Positions 26,091 to 36,451 of a DNA stretch of 64,000 bases are shown in pieces. The stretch comes from Rhodopseudomonas palustris (lineage in GTDB: Bacteria; Pseudomonadota; Alphaproteobacteria; Rhizobiales; Xanthobacteraceae). How positions within the stretch are numbered: the first letter of the stretch is position 1; the number at the start of each line of letters is the position of its first letter. The stretch covers positions 4,231,501-4,295,500 of the forward strand of contig NZ_CP041387.1 of NCBI RefSeq assembly GCF_007005445.1, written 5' to 3'. Made by a program: the position numbers and the translations under genes. The notes under the pieces were generated by a model, which was given only the letters and a program-made list of their open reading frames with translations, did no database searches and was not told the DNA's origin.

Positions 26091-26585
26091 TTAGTTCCGA
26101 TCGTCCGGCAGCACCGGCAGCGGCGCGACCTCGATGCCTTCGTCGATCAGCGCCTTGGCCTCGGTCGGCGAGGCCTCGCCGTAGATCGGGCGGTGCTCGA
26201 TATCGCCGTAGTGCATGGCGCGCGCCTGCTCGGGGAAGCGTTCGCCGACATTGTCGGCGGTCTTGACGATGTGGTCGCGGAGTTCCTTCAGCTTGGCGCG
26301 CAGTTCACGCTCCTGCGCCATCAGCAGCGGCGTCGGCGAATTTGCAGAAGCGGCCTCGGCCGGAAGGTTGGTCGCGGCGGGGTCGGCGGCAGCCGGCTCG
26401 GGCGCGCGGCCGCGGCCTTTCTTGCCGACGATCTGCGGCGCCATGATCGCCTTTTCGACTTTCACCGAATCGCATTGCGGGCAGCTCACCAGCTTGCGCC
26501 GAACCTGGGAATCGTAGGCCGACGAGCTCTGAAACCAGCTCTCGAACACATGCCCTTTGTCGCAACGCAGGCTGTAGCGGATCAT
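26091..26585 (-). CDS. DUF1178 protein (zinc-ribbon-like N-terminus)
   Basis: A 164-residue protein of the DUF1178 family: MIRYSLRCDKGHVFESWFQSS at the start (given here to 21 residues in two parts: MIRYSLRCDKGH, VFESWFQSS), then SCPQCDS, giving three ribbon cysteines, a basic linker and a C-terminal helical part ending in EASPTEAKALIDEGIEVAPLP. Function unknown. Its start overlaps the nitrilase-family gene stop by ATGA. Confidence 0.88.
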   Translation of the reverse strand: MIRYSLRCDKGHVFESWFQSSSAYDSQVRRKLVSCPQCDSVKVEKAIMAPQIVGKKGRGRAPEPAAADPAATNLPAEAASANSPTPLLMAQERELRAKLKELRDHIVKTADNVGERFPEQARAMHYGDIEHRPIYGEASPTEAKALIDEGIEVAPLPVLPDDRN

Positions 26586-27457
26586 GACTGCCGGACCAGA
26601 TGCAGATGGCCGGTGCCCGCATTGCCATCGGCGACGGTGAAGCGGCGGCCGTGCTGCAGCGACGGGATCTTGCCGCGCGCTTTCGTCACCTCGGCCGGAT
26701 CAATCCGCGCCATGATGAAGCCGGGCTCGATGCCGCCTTCGGCCAACACCACGCCCCACGGATCGATGATCAGCGAATGACCGAAGGTCTCGCGCTTGTT
26801 CTCGTGCAGGCCGCCCTGCGCCGCGGCGAACACGAAGCAGCCGTTCTCGATCGCGCGGGCCCGCAGCAGCACGTGCCAATGCGCCTCGCCGGTCGGCTTG
26901 GTGAACGCCGCCGGAACCGTGAGGAACGAGGCGCCGGCTTCCGCCAGCGCCCGGTATAGCGCTGGAAACCGCACGTCGTAGCAGATCGTCAGGCCGATCC
27001 GGCCCCACGGCAGATCGGAGATCACCGCGGTCTCGCCGGGCTGGTAGTTCGCCGACTCCCGGTAGCTCTCGCCATTGCCGAGATCGATGTCGAACATGTG
27101 GATCTTGTCGTAGCTCGCCAGGATCGTGCCGTCCGGGCCGATCAGGAACGAGCGGTTGACCGCGCGTTCCGGCGAGGCGCGCAGCGCCAGCGAGCCGATG
27201 TGCAGATGGATGTTCAGCTCGCGTGCCAGCTCGCGATACGCCTTCAACGAAGCGTCGCTGTCTTGGTCAGCGAGCTGGGCAAATAGCGCTTCACGGTTGA
27301 GCTGCATCATGTTGCTCACCTCGGGGGTGAGCACGTAGTCGGCGCCGGCCGCGGCCGCCTCGCGGATCAGCCGGATGCCCTGCTCGAGATTGGGCTCGGG
27401 GGTGAGGCCGCTGCGCATCTGCACCAGGGCGGCATTGAACGGCACCGCTTCGGTCAT
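26582..27457 (-). CDS. carbon-nitrogen hydrolase (Nit1-like, probable deaminated-glutathione amidase)
   Basis: A 291-residue nitrilase-superfamily amidase with the Glu46 (LTPEVSN), Lys118 (SYDKIHMFDIDL), Cys159 (LTICYDVRFP) triad. The short length and the KIHMFDIDL/CYDVRFPALYR motifs match the Nit1/YbeM branch, which repairs deaminated glutathione. Gene company with a glutaredoxin, overlapping by four bases, agrees with a glutathione role. Start ATG selected at the overlap (27454-27457). Confidence 0.88.
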   Translation of the reverse strand: MTEAVPFNAALVQMRSGLTPEPNLEQGIRLIREAAAAGADYVLTPEVSNMMQLNREALFAQLADQDSDASLKAYRELARELNIHLHIGSLALRASPERAVNRSFLIGPDGTILASYDKIHMFDIDLGNGESYRESANYQPGETAVISDLPWGRIGLTICYDVRFPALYRALAEAGASFLTVPAAFTKPTGEAHWHVLLRARAIENGCFVFAAAQGGLHENKRETFGHSLIIDPWGVVLAEGGIEPGFIMARIDPAEVTKARGKIPSLQHGRRFTVADGNAGTGHLHLVRQS

Positions 27458-27729
27458 GTCGCTGCCTTTTCGCCGGCGAGCAGCGCATCGAGCTTGCCCT
27501 CGCGATCGAGCGCGTAGAGATCGTCGCAGCCGCCGACGTGGGTGTCGCCGATGAAGATCTGCGGATAGGTCGCGCCGGGGCCGGCGCGCTCGTCCATCTT
27601 CACCCTGTAGCCCGGATCGGCCGCGACATTGTACTCGGTGAAGGCCGCCTTCTTGCGGTCGAGCAACGACTTGGCAGCGCTGCAATAGCCGCAGCCGGGG
27701 CGGGTGAAGATTTCGATCGCTGCGGGCAT
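27454..27729 (-). CDS. grxC: glutaredoxin 3-type
   Basis: A 91-residue glutaredoxin. Active site is C-G-Y-C (Cys13, Cys16) rather than the more common C-P-Y-C; the cis-Pro TYPQIFIG and GGCDDL glutathione-binding segments are present. Reduces disulfides with glutathione. First of three genes with 4-base overlaps (grxC, nitrilase, DUF1178); comF lies 41 bp upstream on the same strand. Confidence 0.94.
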   Translation of the reverse strand: MPAAIEIFTRPGCGYCSAAKSLLDRKKAAFTEYNVAADPGYRVKMDERAGPGATYPQIFIGDTHVGGCDDLYALDREGKLDALLAGEKAAT

Positions 27730-27770
27730 TCAGGCTCCGTTGGTTGCCGAGGATGGGCGCAAGGAGCGGA

Positions 27771-28586
27771 TTATATGGGGGATTTCAGCGTATCGACAAC
27801 CCGCGCGAAGACCAGCACCTCGACCGAGACCGCCCTCGCCCGGAGCAGCGCGCGGGCGCAGGCATCGACGGTGGCGCCCGAGGTCAGCACGTCGTCGATC
27901 AGCACGATCCGCCGCCCGTGAATCTCGGCCTTACGGTGCTTCGGAACCTTGAACGCTCCCTGCACATTGGCGGCTCGCTCGGACCGCGACAACCCGATCT
28001 GATGCGCGGTCGGCCGCACCCGCTGCAGCGCCTCGACCGCCACCGGCAGCTTGGCCTGCCGGCCGATCACCTGCGCGAGCACGCCGGATTGATTGTAGCG
28101 GCGCGAGAAACCGCGCCGCCAATGCAGCGGCACCGGCACCAGCAGATCGGCGTCCGTCAGCAACGGCGCTCCGGCACGAGCCATCCACCGCCCCATCGTC
28201 GGCGCCAGATCGGTGCGGTCGTGGAACTTGAGGCCGTGCACCAGCGCTTTTGCGATCTCGTCGTAACGCACCGCGGCGCGGGCGCGGGAATAGGCCGGCG
28301 GATCGGCGATCGCCTGCATCGACAGCATCCCTGGCCCCGGATCGTAGACGAACGGAATCCCGAGCTTTTCGCAATAGGGCGGGGCGATGAACGAGAGCTG
28401 CGACCAGCACCGCGCGCACAACCCGTCGCCGGCGACCGGCTCGCGGCAGGCGACACACAGCGTCGGCAGCGCCAGATCGAGCACGGCCTGGGCAGCTCGG
28501 GTCCAGACCCGGCGCAGACCGCCGAGCGCGGCGGTCGCACCGCCGACCGCCTGCCCCCTGGTCCGTCCGATCGCCCCTGCACGCAT
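27771..28586 (-). CDS. comF: ComF-family phosphoribosyltransferase-like protein
   Basis: A 271-residue protein with a four-Cys zinc motif (LCVACREP ... LCARCW) at about residues 40-65 and a C-terminal phosphoribosyltransferase loop VLIDDVLTSGAT. ComF in competent bacteria helps import single-stranded DNA; in non-competent bacteria the role is unclear. Leads the comF-grxC-nitrilase-DUF1178 leftward series. Confidence 0.9.
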   Translation of the reverse strand: MRAGAIGRTRGQAVGGATAALGGLRRVWTRAAQAVLDLALPTLCVACREPVAGDGLCARCWSQLSFIAPPYCEKLGIPFVYDPGPGMLSMQAIADPPAYSRARAAVRYDEIAKALVHGLKFHDRTDLAPTMGRWMARAGAPLLTDADLLVPVPLHWRRGFSRRYNQSGVLAQVIGRQAKLPVAVEALQRVRPTAHQIGLSRSERAANVQGAFKVPKHRKAEIHGRRIVLIDDVLTSGATVDACARALLRARAVSVEVLVFARVVDTLKSPI

Positions 28587-28688
28587 GGCGCGAGGCTAGC
28601 GCCGGATCCACAACCGTCAAGACCGGCCGGGTAGTGCCGGCCGCTGAAAAAGCGCACAACACCGCCAGTCCTTACTCGGGAGATCGCC

Positions 28689-28991
28689 GTGTCCGAACCC
28701 ACCGACAAATCCACCGACATTACCTACTTGGATATTCCGACCGCGCCGCATCTGTATTTCGACATCGCTCCGGCGCACGGGGTGATCGCCAACGGCGTCG
28801 AGGTCGAACTGGCGGCACGCACGCTGAACCCGCTGGCTGATGGTTCGGTCGAGGTCAAATTCGTCACCACCGCGCGGCTGCGCTGCAGCCAGGCCGGCGC
28901 GCTACACTTGCGCAACGCGCTGGATGCGGTGCTGAAGATGTTCGAAGCCTCGCAGCAGGGGCCGTCCTCCGCGGCCTCCAAGCTGAACTGA
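28689..28991 (+). CDS. conserved hypothetical protein, 100 aa
   Basis: A small soluble protein starting at GTG with CGGGAG a few bases upstream. The sequence has two beta-rich halves (HLYFDIAPAHGVIANGVEVEL, here 21 residues as HLYFDIAPAH + GVIANGVEVEL, and VEVKFVTTARLRC) followed by a helix. No family recognised. It precedes the methyltransferase gene by 25 bp and is probably co-transcribed with it; codon use is like its neighbours. Confidence 0.7.
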   Translation: MSEPTDKSTDITYLDIPTAPHLYFDIAPAHGVIANGVEVELAARTLNPLADGSVEVKFVTTARLRCSQAGALHLRNALDAVLKMFEASQQGPSSAASKLN

Positions 28992-29016
28992 TCACGCAGA
29001 CGACTTCGAATTGGCC

Positions 29017-29841
29017 ATGAACGGTTCCACGCCGATCCTGTTCGATCGCACCTTGCTGGCGGCGCGGTTGCAGCGCGCCGCCCTGCTCGGCCCCGCCAGC
29101 TTCCTGCTCGACCGCGTCGCCGACGAGATCGACGAGCGGCTGCACGCCGTGCTGCGCGAGTTCGGCGACGTCGCCGATCTCTGGACGCCCGGCGGGCTGA
29201 ACCTGCCGCGGTTCCCCAACTTGCAACATATCGCCGTCGCTTCGTCCGGCGACGAAACGCTGCCGTTCGCGCCCGGCTCGCTCGACCTGGTGGTCTCGGC
29301 GCTGGCGCTGCAATTCGCCAACGACCTGCCGGGCGTGCTGGCGCAGGTCCGCCGCGCACTGAAACCGGACGGCCTGTTGCTCGCCGCACTGACCGGCGGC
29401 GACACCCTGACCGAGCTGCGCCAGGCGTTCGCCGAAGCCGAGACCGAGATCGAAGGCGGGGTGTCGCCTCGCGTTGCACCGGCCGCCGATCTGCGCGACC
29501 TCGGCGCACTCTTGCAACGCGCCGGCTTCGCGCTGCCGGTCACCGACGTCGACCGCGTGGTGGTGCGCTACGATCATGCGTTCGCGTTGATGCAAGACCT
29601 GCGGCGAATGGGCGCCACTAATCTGCTGATCGAACGCCGCAAGACGCCGCTGCGCCGCGCCACGCTAAGCCGCATGGCCCAGATCTACGCCGACCGCTTC
29701 AGCGATCCCGACGGCCGCATCCGCGCCACCTTCGAGATCGTCTGGCTGTCCGGCTGGTCCCCGCACGAAAGCCAGCAGCAGCCGCTGAAGCCGGGCTCGG
29801 CGAAAGCGAGTTTGGAAGAGGCGATCAAGGGGAAGCGCTGA
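29017..29841 (+). CDS. SAM-dependent methyltransferase-like protein (BioC/NDUFAF5-like)
   Basis: A 274-residue protein resembling the alphaproteobacterial homologues of mitochondrial NDUFAF5: N-terminal FDRTLLAARLQRAALLGPAS, LPFAPGSLDLVVSALALQFANDLP and the late NLLIERRKTPLRRATLSRM. The SAM loop is atypical, as in that group. NDUFAF5 hydroxylates an arginine in complex I subunit NDUFS7, so a complex I assembly role is possible here. ATG chosen two codons after a TTG. It converges with mutT over a family-A repeat. Confidence 0.78.
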   Translation: MNGSTPILFDRTLLAARLQRAALLGPASFLLDRVADEIDERLHAVLREFGDVADLWTPGGLNLPRFPNLQHIAVASSGDETLPFAPGSLDLVVSALALQFANDLPGVLAQVRRALKPDGLLLAALTGGDTLTELRQAFAEAETEIEGGVSPRVAPAADLRDLGALLQRAGFALPVTDVDRVVVRYDHAFALMQDLRRMGATNLLIERRKTPLRRATLSRMAQIYADRFSDPDGRIRATFEIVWLSGWSPHESQQQPLKPGSAKASLEEAIKGKR

Positions 29842-29887
29842 ACTGCGCGAGCTTCATCCGTCGTTGCCCGGGCCTTGACGCGGATCA

Positions 29888-29990
29888 GTCATTCCGGGGC
29901 GCGCGGGAACGCGCGAACCCGGAATCTCGAGGTGCCCTGAACCTCTGGATTCCGGGTCTGCGCCGCAGGCGCGGCGCATCCCGGAATGAC
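29888..29990. repeat. family-A long inverted repeat (copy 2)
   Basis: GTCATTCCGGGGCGCGCGGG at the left pairs with the right end GCGCATCCCGGAATGAC with small interruptions, and internal GAACCCGGAATC pairs with GATTCCGGGTC. Between the convergent methyltransferase and mutT genes. Confidence 0.85.
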
Positions 29991-30050
29991 GTCGGGACGA
30001 TGGATGCGCGGGTCAAGCCCGCGCATGACACATCGAATTTGGCCGGCGCC

Positions 30051-30452
30051 CTACATCAGCAATTCGATCAGCGGCGGGATCAGCGGCAGATCCGCCGGCG
30101 GCATCGGGTAATCGCGCAGCTTGTTGGCGCGGACCCAGGCGAGCTCCTGGCCCTCGCGCGGCATCGCCAGGCCTTCCCAGCGCCGGCAGACGTAGAGCGG
30201 CATCAGCAGGTGAAAGTCCTCGTAGGCATGGCTGGCGAAGGTCAGCGGCGCGAGGCACGCTTCTTTCACGGTGATGCCGAGCTCTTCGTCGAGCTCGCGG
30301 ATCAGCGCCGCCTCCGGGCGCTCACCGGGATCGAGCTTGCCGCCGGGAAACTCCCACAAGCCGCCGAGCTGCTTGTGCTTCGGCCGCTGCGCGATCAGCA
30401 CGCGATTATCGGCATCGATCAGCGCCACGGCGACGACGAGCAGGAGGTTCAT
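30051..30452 (-). CDS. mutT: 8-oxo-dGTP diphosphatase
   Basis: A 133-residue Nudix hydrolase with the box G-x5-E-x7-REL-DEEL (GKLDPGERPEAALIRELDEEL in two parts: GKLDPGERPEA and ALIRELDEEL) and the MutT-like LIAQRPKHKQLGGLWEFPGG. Removes oxidised dGTP from the nucleotide pool. It lies downstream of argJ but separated by 199 bp that include a family-B repeat. Confidence 0.9.
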   Translation of the reverse strand: MNLLLVVAVALIDADNRVLIAQRPKHKQLGGLWEFPGGKLDPGERPEAALIRELDEELGITVKEACLAPLTFASHAYEDFHLLMPLYVCRRWEGLAMPREGQELAWVRANKLRDYPMPPADLPLIPPLIELLM

Positions 30453-30495
30453 GCCGCGCCCCCGATGGGACGCACGGCGACTTTCCCACTAACAA

Positions 30496-30598
30496 CGTCA
30501 TGCCCCGCGAAGGCGGGGCACCCAGTATTCCAGAGCGCTTCGGCCAAACAACCGGCGGCACGGCGTACTGGGTCGCCCGCCTGCGCGGGCGATGACGG
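30496..30598. repeat. family-B inverted repeat (copy 2), between argJ and mutT
   Basis: CGTCATGCCCCGC...GCGGGGCACCCAGTATTCCAGAGCG at left and GCGTACTGGGTCGCCCGCCTGCGCGGGCGATGACG at right: same plan as the copy at 2361. Each end has its own hairpin, and CCCAGTA pairs with TACTGGG. Between two genes in the same direction. Confidence 0.85.
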
Positions 30599-30651
30599 CT
30601 GGAGGTGTGGCGACGCCGCTTTCACATTCGACCGCCTGAAGGCCCCGCCGA

Positions 30652-31893
30652 TCACGACCGGTAGTCGCCGTTGATTGCGACGTATTCCTTGGTGAGGTCG
30701 CAGGTCAGCACGCGGTCGCGGCCTTTACCAAGGCCGAGCGCGACCTTGATCTGGATTTCCGGCTTCTTCATCTGCGCCGAAACTTCTTTTTCGTTGTAGG
30801 ACGGATCGCGCGCGCCGGCCTTGGCGACGCGGATGCCGTTGAACGAGATCGACAGCTTGTCGCGATCGGCCGGCTCGCCGGCCTTGCCGACCGCCATTAC
30901 CACCCGGCCCCAATTGGCGTCCTCGCCGGCGATCGCGGTCTTGACCAGCGGCGAATTGGCGATCGACAGCGCGATCTTGCGAGCCGACACCTTGGTCTTG
31001 GCGCCTTCGACGATGATCTCGACCAGCTTGCGGGCGCCCTCACCATCGCGCGCGACCTGTTCGGACAGGTCGGCCAGCACCGCGTTGAACGCTTTGACGA
31101 ACGCCTTCAGCCGCGGGTCCGAGGCGCGCGAAATTTTCGGCGCGCCGTTCTCGGCCGCCGCACCGGTCGCGAAGGCAAGCAGCGTGTCCGAGGTCGACGT
31201 ATCGCCGTCGATCGTCACCGCGTTGAAGGTGTCGGTGACGCCGGCCTTGAGCAGCGCCTGCAGGCAGGAGGCCGACAGCGGCGCGTCGGTAAAGATGAAC
31301 GACAGCATCGTCGCCATGTCGGGCGCGATCATGCCGGCGCCCTTGGCCATGCCGTTGATCGTCACCTTGGCCTTGCCGAGCTTGACAGTGGCGGTCGCGA
31401 CCTTCGGGAAGGTGTCGGTGGTCATGATCGCCTTGGCGGCGTCCAGCCAACCGTCCGGTCCGGCGTCGAGCGCCATCGCGTCGAGCACGCCGTCGAACTT
31501 GGTGGCGTCGAGCGGTTCGCCGATCACCCCGGTCGAAGCCAGGAACACCTCAGCCGGCTTGCAGCCGATCGCCTTGGCGGCGAGCTGGGCGGTCAGCGCG
31601 GTGGCCTGCTTGCCGGTCTTGCCGGTGAAGGCGTTGGCATTGCCGGAATTGACCACCAGCGCACGGGCGCTGCCGCCCTTCAGCTTGTCGCGGCACCATT
31701 CCACCGGCGCCGAGGCGCATTTCGAGGTGGTGAACACCCCGGCGACCGTGGTGCCCTTCTCCATCTCCACCAGCAACACGTCGGTGCGGCCCTTGTAGCG
31801 GATGCCGGCCGCGGCGGTGGCGAGGCGCACGCCGGCGATCATCGGCATGGCGGGAACGTCGGTGGGGGCGAGCGGGGAGACTTTGCTGGACAT
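30652..31893 (-). CDS. argJ: bifunctional ornithine acetyltransferase/N-acetylglutamate synthase
   Basis: A 413-residue Ntn-hydrolase-like enzyme that recycles acetyl groups in arginine synthesis. The self-cleavage site is Ala194-Thr195 in [15 protein letters not shown], and [11 protein letters not shown] and the TSTSDT motifs are intact. Start ATG gives [10 protein letters not shown]; a long open stretch upstream is on the complement of the glnD leader and not protein-like. Divergent from glnD. Confidence 0.95.
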   Translation of the reverse strand: MSSKVSPLAPTDVPAMPMIAGVRLATAAAGIRYKGRTDVLLVEMEKGTTVAGVFTTSKCASAPVEWCRDKLKGGSARALVVNSGNANAFTGKTGKQATALTAQLAAKAIGCKPAEVFLASTGVIGEPLDATKFDGVLDAMALDAGPDGWLDAAKAIMTTDTFPKVATATVKLGKAKVTINGMAKGAGMIAPDMATMLSFIFTDAPLSASCLQALLKAGVTDTFNAVTIDGDTSTSDTLLAFATGAAAENGAPKISRASDPRLKAFVKAFNAVLADLSEQVARDGEGARKLVEIIVEGAKTKVSARKIALSIANSPLVKTAIAGEDANWGRVVMAVGKAGEPADRDKLSISFNGIRVAKAGARDPSYNEKEVSAQMKKPEIQIKVALGLGKGRDRVLTCDLTKEYVAINGDYRS

Positions 31894-32116
31894 CGTGCGC
31901 TTTCGGCAGGTTGTACCCCCGCCGGCGCGGGAGCGGCGTTCCCCTGTCTCACAAGCTCGCGACGATGAGAAGGAGAATTCGCGGACAACTGACGAAAATC
32001 CCATCGTCACAAACCGTTGCGGGGGCCTATGCTGGCCGGACCGGCATCTCTCCTTGGTCACCCTTTGCGCAGAATTCCGTGACAGTCGCGGTGCCGTCCG
32101 ATATCCGGAAACAGCC

Positions 32117-34918
32117 ATGGACAAAGTCGTGTCACCTTCCCGCCCCGCCGCCGACGAGCGCTTCGACAGCGCCCGGGTCACCGCCGAGATCGCAACGCTG
32201 GCGGAGCAGCACGCCGGCAACGACGCGGCGTTCCGCACCGCGCTGGCGATGCTGATGAAGGCGGAGCTGGCGAAGGCCCGCACCGAGGCCGAGGCGCAGT
32301 TGCTGCGCGACCGCCACGGCCGGCGCTGCGCCGAACGGCTGTGCTTCGTGCAGGACGCGATCATCCGGCTGCTGTTCAACGCCGCAACTGAATACCTATA
32401 CAACAGCCCAACGCCGTCGAGCTCGGAGCGGATGACGGTGGTGGCCACCGGCGGCTACGGACGCGGTCTGATGGCGCCGGAGAGCGACATCGATCTCTTG
32501 TTCATCCTGCCCTACAAGCAGACCGCCTGGGGCGAGCAGGTCGCCGAAGTCATCCTGTACTGCCTGTGGGACATCGGGCTGAAGGTCGGCCACGCCACCC
32601 GGTCGGTCGACGAGTGTATCCGCCAGGCCCGCGCCGATATGACGATCCGCACCGCGATCCTGGAGACGCGGTTTCTGGCCGGCGACGAGGCGCTGTACGC
32701 CGAACTTGTCGAGCGCTTCGACAAGGACGTGGTCGAGGGCACGGCGGCCGAATTCGTCGCCGCCAAGCTCGCCGAGCGCGAGGAGCGCCATCGCCGCTCC
32801 GGCCAGTCGCGCTATTTGGTCGAGCCCAACGTCAAGGACGGCAAGGGTGGTCTGCGCGACCTGCACACCCTGTTCTGGATCGCCAAATACGTCTACCGGG
32901 TGCGCGAGACCAGCGAGCTTTCTGAGCGCGGCGTGTTCGACCCGGCCGAGCTCCGCACCTTCCGCCGCTGCGAAGACTTCCTTTGGTCGGTCCGCTGCAA
33001 CATCCACTTCGTGACCAAGCGCGCCGAGGACCGGCTGTCGTTCGACCTGCAGCGCGAGATCGGGGTGCGGCTCGGCTACACGTCGCATCCGGGGATGCAG
33101 GACGTCGAGCGCTTCATGAAGCACTACTTCCTGATCGCCAAGGAAGTCGGCAACCTCACCGCGATCCTGTGCGCCAAGCTGGAGGATCAGCAGGCCAAGG
33201 CGGCGCCGGCGCTGAGCCGGATGATGGCGCGGCTGCGCCCCGCCGCCAAGCGCCGCCGGGTGCCGGAGAGTGACGACTTCGTCGTCGACAACAACCGCAT
33301 CAATCTGGCGGTGCCGGACGTGTTCAAGCACGATCCGGTCAATCTGATCCGGATATTCCGGCTGGCGCAGAAGAACAGCCTCGCGTTCCACCCGGACGCG
33401 ATGCGGATCGTGACGCGCTCGCTGTCGCTGATCACGCCGCAGCTCCGCGACAATCCCGAAGCCAACCGGCTGTTCGTCGAGATCCTGACCTCCGACAACG
33501 CCGAGCCGGTGCTGCGGCGGATGAACGAGACCGGCGTGCTCGGCCGCTTCATCCGCGCCTTCGGCCGCATCGTGTCGATGATGCAGTTCAACATGTACCA
33601 CAGCTACACGGTGGACGAGCACCTGCTGCGCTGCGTCGGAAATCTTCAGGAGATCGAGCGCGGCGGCAACGACGAGTTCATGCTGTCGTCCGAACTGATG
33701 CGCAAGATCCGCCCCGATCATCGCGTGGTGCTGTACGTCGCGGTGCTGCTGCACGACATCGCCAAGGGCCAGCCCGAGGATCACTCCACCGCCGGCGCCA
33801 AGGTGGCGCGGCGGCTGTGCCCACGGTTCGGATTCAGCGCCGCCGACACCGAGCTGGTGGCGTGGCTGATCGAGCAGCATCTCGTCATGTCGACGGTGGC
33901 GCAGTCGCGCGATCTGTCCGACCGCAAGACCATCGAGAACTTCGCCGCGGTGGTCGAGACCGTCGAGCAGATGAAGCTGCTCACCATCCTCACCACCGCC
34001 GACATTCGCGGCGTCGGTCCGGGCGTGTGGAACGGCTGGAAGGCGCAGCTGATCCGCACCTTGTATTACGAGACCGAGCCGGTGCTGACCGGCGGCTTCT
34101 CGGAAGTGAACCGCGCGGAGCGGATCCGTGCCGCCCAAGCCGAATTCCGCGCCGCTTTCACCGAATGGTCGGAGGCAGAACTCAACGCCTATGTGGCGCG
34201 GCACTATCCGGCCTACTGGCTGAAGGTCGATCTGCAGCGCAAGATCCGCCAAGCCCGCTTCCTGCGGGCGTCCGAACAGGCCGGCCACAAGCTCGCAATC
34301 AATGTCGGCTTCGATGAGGCCCGCGGCGTCACCGAGCTGACGATCCTGGCAGTCGACCATCCGTGGCTGCTGTCGGTGATTGCCGGCGCCTGCGCAGCCG
34401 CCGGCGCCAACATCGTCGACGCCCAGATCTACACCACCACCGACGGCCGCGCGCTCGACACCATCTCGATCAGCCGCGAATACGATCGCGACGAGGACGA
34501 GGGCCGCCGGGCCACCCGGATCGGCGAAACCATCGAAGAAGTGCTGGAAGGCAAGCTACGGCTGCCCGAAGCGGTGGCGCGCCGGGCGACCAACGGCAGC
34601 AAGGCCAAGCTGCGCGCCTTCGTGGTCGAGCCCGAGGTCGAGATCAACAACAACTGGTCGGACCGCTACACCGTGATCGAGGTCAGCGGACTCGACCGGC
34701 CGGGTCTGCTGTACCAGCTCACCACGGCGATCTCGAAGCTCAACCTCAACATCGCCTCGGCGCACGTCGCGACCTTCGGCGAACGTGCCCGCGACGTGTT
34801 CTACGTGACCGATCTGTTAGGTGCGCAGATCACCGCCCCGACCCGGCAGGCCGCGATCAAGCGTGCGCTGGTGCACCTGCTCGCCAACGGCGACGCCGCC
34901 GAAAAGCCGGCCGCGTGA
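32117..34918 (+). CDS. glnD: [protein-PII] uridylyltransferase/uridylyl-removing enzyme
   Basis: A 933-residue glutamine sensor that uridylylates PII proteins when nitrogen is short and removes UMP when glutamine is high. The nucleotidyltransferase domain has GGYGRG (112-117) and D-I-D (Asp124, Asp126); an HD domain follows with LLHDIAKG, and two ACT domains lie at the C-terminus (about 735-810 and 845-920). Start ATG gives [10 protein letters not shown]. Divergent from argJ across 223 bp. Confidence 0.96.
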   Translation: MDKVVSPSRPAADERFDSARVTAEIATLAEQHAGNDAAFRTALAMLMKAELAKARTEAEAQLLRDRHGRRCAERLCFVQDAIIRLLFNAATEYLYNSPTPSSSERMTVVATGGYGRGLMAPESDIDLLFILPYKQTAWGEQVAEVILYCLWDIGLKVGHATRSVDECIRQARADMTIRTAILETRFLAGDEALYAELVERFDKDVVEGTAAEFVAAKLAEREERHRRSGQSRYLVEPNVKDGKGGLRDLHTLFWIAKYVYRVRETSELSERGVFDPAELRTFRRCEDFLWSVRCNIHFVTKRAEDRLSFDLQREIGVRLGYTSHPGMQDVERFMKHYFLIAKEVGNLTAILCAKLEDQQAKAAPALSRMMARLRPAAKRRRVPESDDFVVDNNRINLAVPDVFKHDPVNLIRIFRLAQKNSLAFHPDAMRIVTRSLSLITPQLRDNPEANRLFVEILTSDNAEPVLRRMNETGVLGRFIRAFGRIVSMMQFNMYHSYTVDEHLLRCVGNLQEIERGGNDEFMLSSELMRKIRPDHRVVLYVAVLLHDIAKGQPEDHSTAGAKVARRLCPRFGFSAADTELVAWLIEQHLVMSTVAQSRDLSDRKTIENFAAVVETVEQMKLLTILTTADIRGVGPGVWNGWKAQLIRTLYYETEPVLTGGFSEVNRAERIRAAQAEFRAAFTEWSEAELNAYVARHYPAYWLKVDLQRKIRQARFLRASEQAGHKLAINVGFDEARGVTELTILAVDHPWLLSVIAGACAAAGANIVDAQIYTTTDGRALDTISISREYDRDEDEGRRATRIGETIEEVLEGKLRLPEAVARRATNGSKAKLRAFVVEPEVEINNNWSDRYTVIEVSGLDRPGLLYQLTTAISKLNLNIASAHVATFGERARDVFYVTDLLGAQITAPTRQAAIKRALVHLLANGDAAEKPAA

Positions 34919-35066
34919 AAGGCTTCGGCGCCTTGATCGCGCCAGCTTCGCGCGTATCTGATCAGGCGTCCTATCCGGGCGCCGGTGTCCCCCTCGCAGG
35001 AACCGATCGCGACCGCGGTCGGTTCTGGTTCCGCAACGCCACGGCGGCCGTCATCCGCCTCTTCAT

Positions 35067-36413
35067 ATGAGTTCGCCCATGCGCAAAGTCGTCGTTCGCT
35101 CCCTTGCCGTTCTCGGCATCGTCGCGGTTCCTGTAGTCTCCGCGCTCGCATTGCAGCGCGAGCAGACCGCGCCAGCCGACCTCGGCCTGATCGGCGGCGT
35201 GATCCAACTGGTGCAGCGCGCCTACGTCCATCCGATCGCCTCGGACGCGCTGACCAAGGATGCGCTGAAGGGCATGCTGAACCGGCTCGATCCGCATTCG
35301 GACTACATGGACGAGAAGGAATTCAACGACATGCAGACCGACATGTCGGGCCAGTTCGGCGGCCTCGGCATGCAGATTTCGGCCCAGGGCGGGATTCCGC
35401 GGGTGGTATCGCCGATCGACGGCACCCCGGCGGCGCGCGCCAAGCTGGAGCCCGGCGACCTGATCATCAAGGTCGGCACCGCCAGCACACAGGGCATGAG
35501 CCTGCGCAATGTCGTCGACATGCTGCGCGGCTCCCCCGGCACCAAGGTCACCATCACCATCCTGCGCGGCAAGGACGACCCATTCGACGTCACCCTCACC
35601 CGCGAAATCATCAAGGTCGCCTCGGTCAAATCGGAGATGAAGCCGGACGGTATGGGCTATATCCGCATCAGCCAGTTCGGCCAGGACACCTCCGACGGTT
35701 TCACCGCCGCGCTCAAGAAGCTCAAGGGCGACGCCAAGGACGGCCTCAAGGGCTTGGTGATCGACCTGCGCAACGACCCGGGCGGGCTGCTCAATGCCGC
35801 GGTCTCGGTCGCCGGCGACCTGCTCGACGGCGGCACCGTGGTGTCGATCCGCGGCCGCCAGGCTGATGACCAGCGGGTGTTCTCGGCGCCGTCGCGGGGC
35901 GACAAGCTGCCCGGCGTGCCGATCGTGGTGCTGATCAACGGCGCCTCGGCGTCGGCCTCGGAAATCGTCGCCGGCGCGCTGCAGGACCGCAAGCGCGCCA
36001 CCGTGATGGGCACCACCAGCTTCGGCAAGGGCTCGGTGCAGACGGTGATCCCGATCAAGGGCCACGGCGCGGTGCGGCTGACCACGGCGCTGTACTACAC
36101 GCCGGCCGGCCGCTCGATCCAGGACGAAGGCATCGTGCCGGACGTGATCGAGGAGGCGCCGAAGGATCAGCAGATCAGCGGCGGCCCGCTGATCCGCGAA
36201 AGCGCGCTGCACGGCGCGATCGCCAATCCGGGCCAGCTCGGCAAGACGGACGCCGGCGCCACCAAGGCGACGCCGAAGACCGGCGAGCCTACCGACGACA
36301 AGACCAAGGCCGCCACGTCCGCGCCGATCAAGGCCGACCTGATCGGCAAGCCTGAAGACGCCCAGCTCAACGCCGCGTTCGCTTACCTGAAGAAGGATGC
36401 GTCGCCGAAGTAA
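35067..36413 (+). CDS. ctpA: carboxy-terminal processing protease (S41)
   Basis: A 448-residue periplasmic protease. N-terminal signal/anchor (about residues 5-30), PDZ domain (about 95-180), and the S41 catalytic region with Ser296 in SASASEI and Lys321 in TTSFGKGSVQT. The last ~85 residues are a Lys/Ala/Thr-rich linker plus a helical end. Degrades or matures envelope proteins. ATG at 35067; another in-frame ATG 12 bases later is possible. A perfect 30-bp palindrome follows the gene. Confidence 0.93.
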   Translation: MSSPMRKVVVRSLAVLGIVAVPVVSALALQREQTAPADLGLIGGVIQLVQRAYVHPIASDALTKDALKGMLNRLDPHSDYMDEKEFNDMQTDMSGQFGGLGMQISAQGGIPRVVSPIDGTPAARAKLEPGDLIIKVGTASTQGMSLRNVVDMLRGSPGTKVTITILRGKDDPFDVTLTREIIKVASVKSEMKPDGMGYIRISQFGQDTSDGFTAALKKLKGDAKDGLKGLVIDLRNDPGGLLNAAVSVAGDLLDGGTVVSIRGRQADDQRVFSAPSRGDKLPGVPIVVLINGASASASEIVAGALQDRKRATVMGTTSFGKGSVQTVIPIKGHGAVRLTTALYYTPAGRSIQDEGIVPDVIEEAPKDQQISGGPLIRESALHGAIANPGQLGKTDAGATKATPKTGEPTDDKTKAATSAPIKADLIGKPEDAQLNAAFAYLKKDASPK

Positions 36414-36451
36414 GGGCCAGGTGCAGTAAGCGCACCAGGCTGCCACCGATC

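Noticed and set aside
32396..34360. 654-codon open frame on the minus strand opposite glnD
   Set aside because: Codon-position GC mirror of glnD; no recognisable domains, Arg/His/Gln-rich translation typical of antisense frames in GC-rich genomes.
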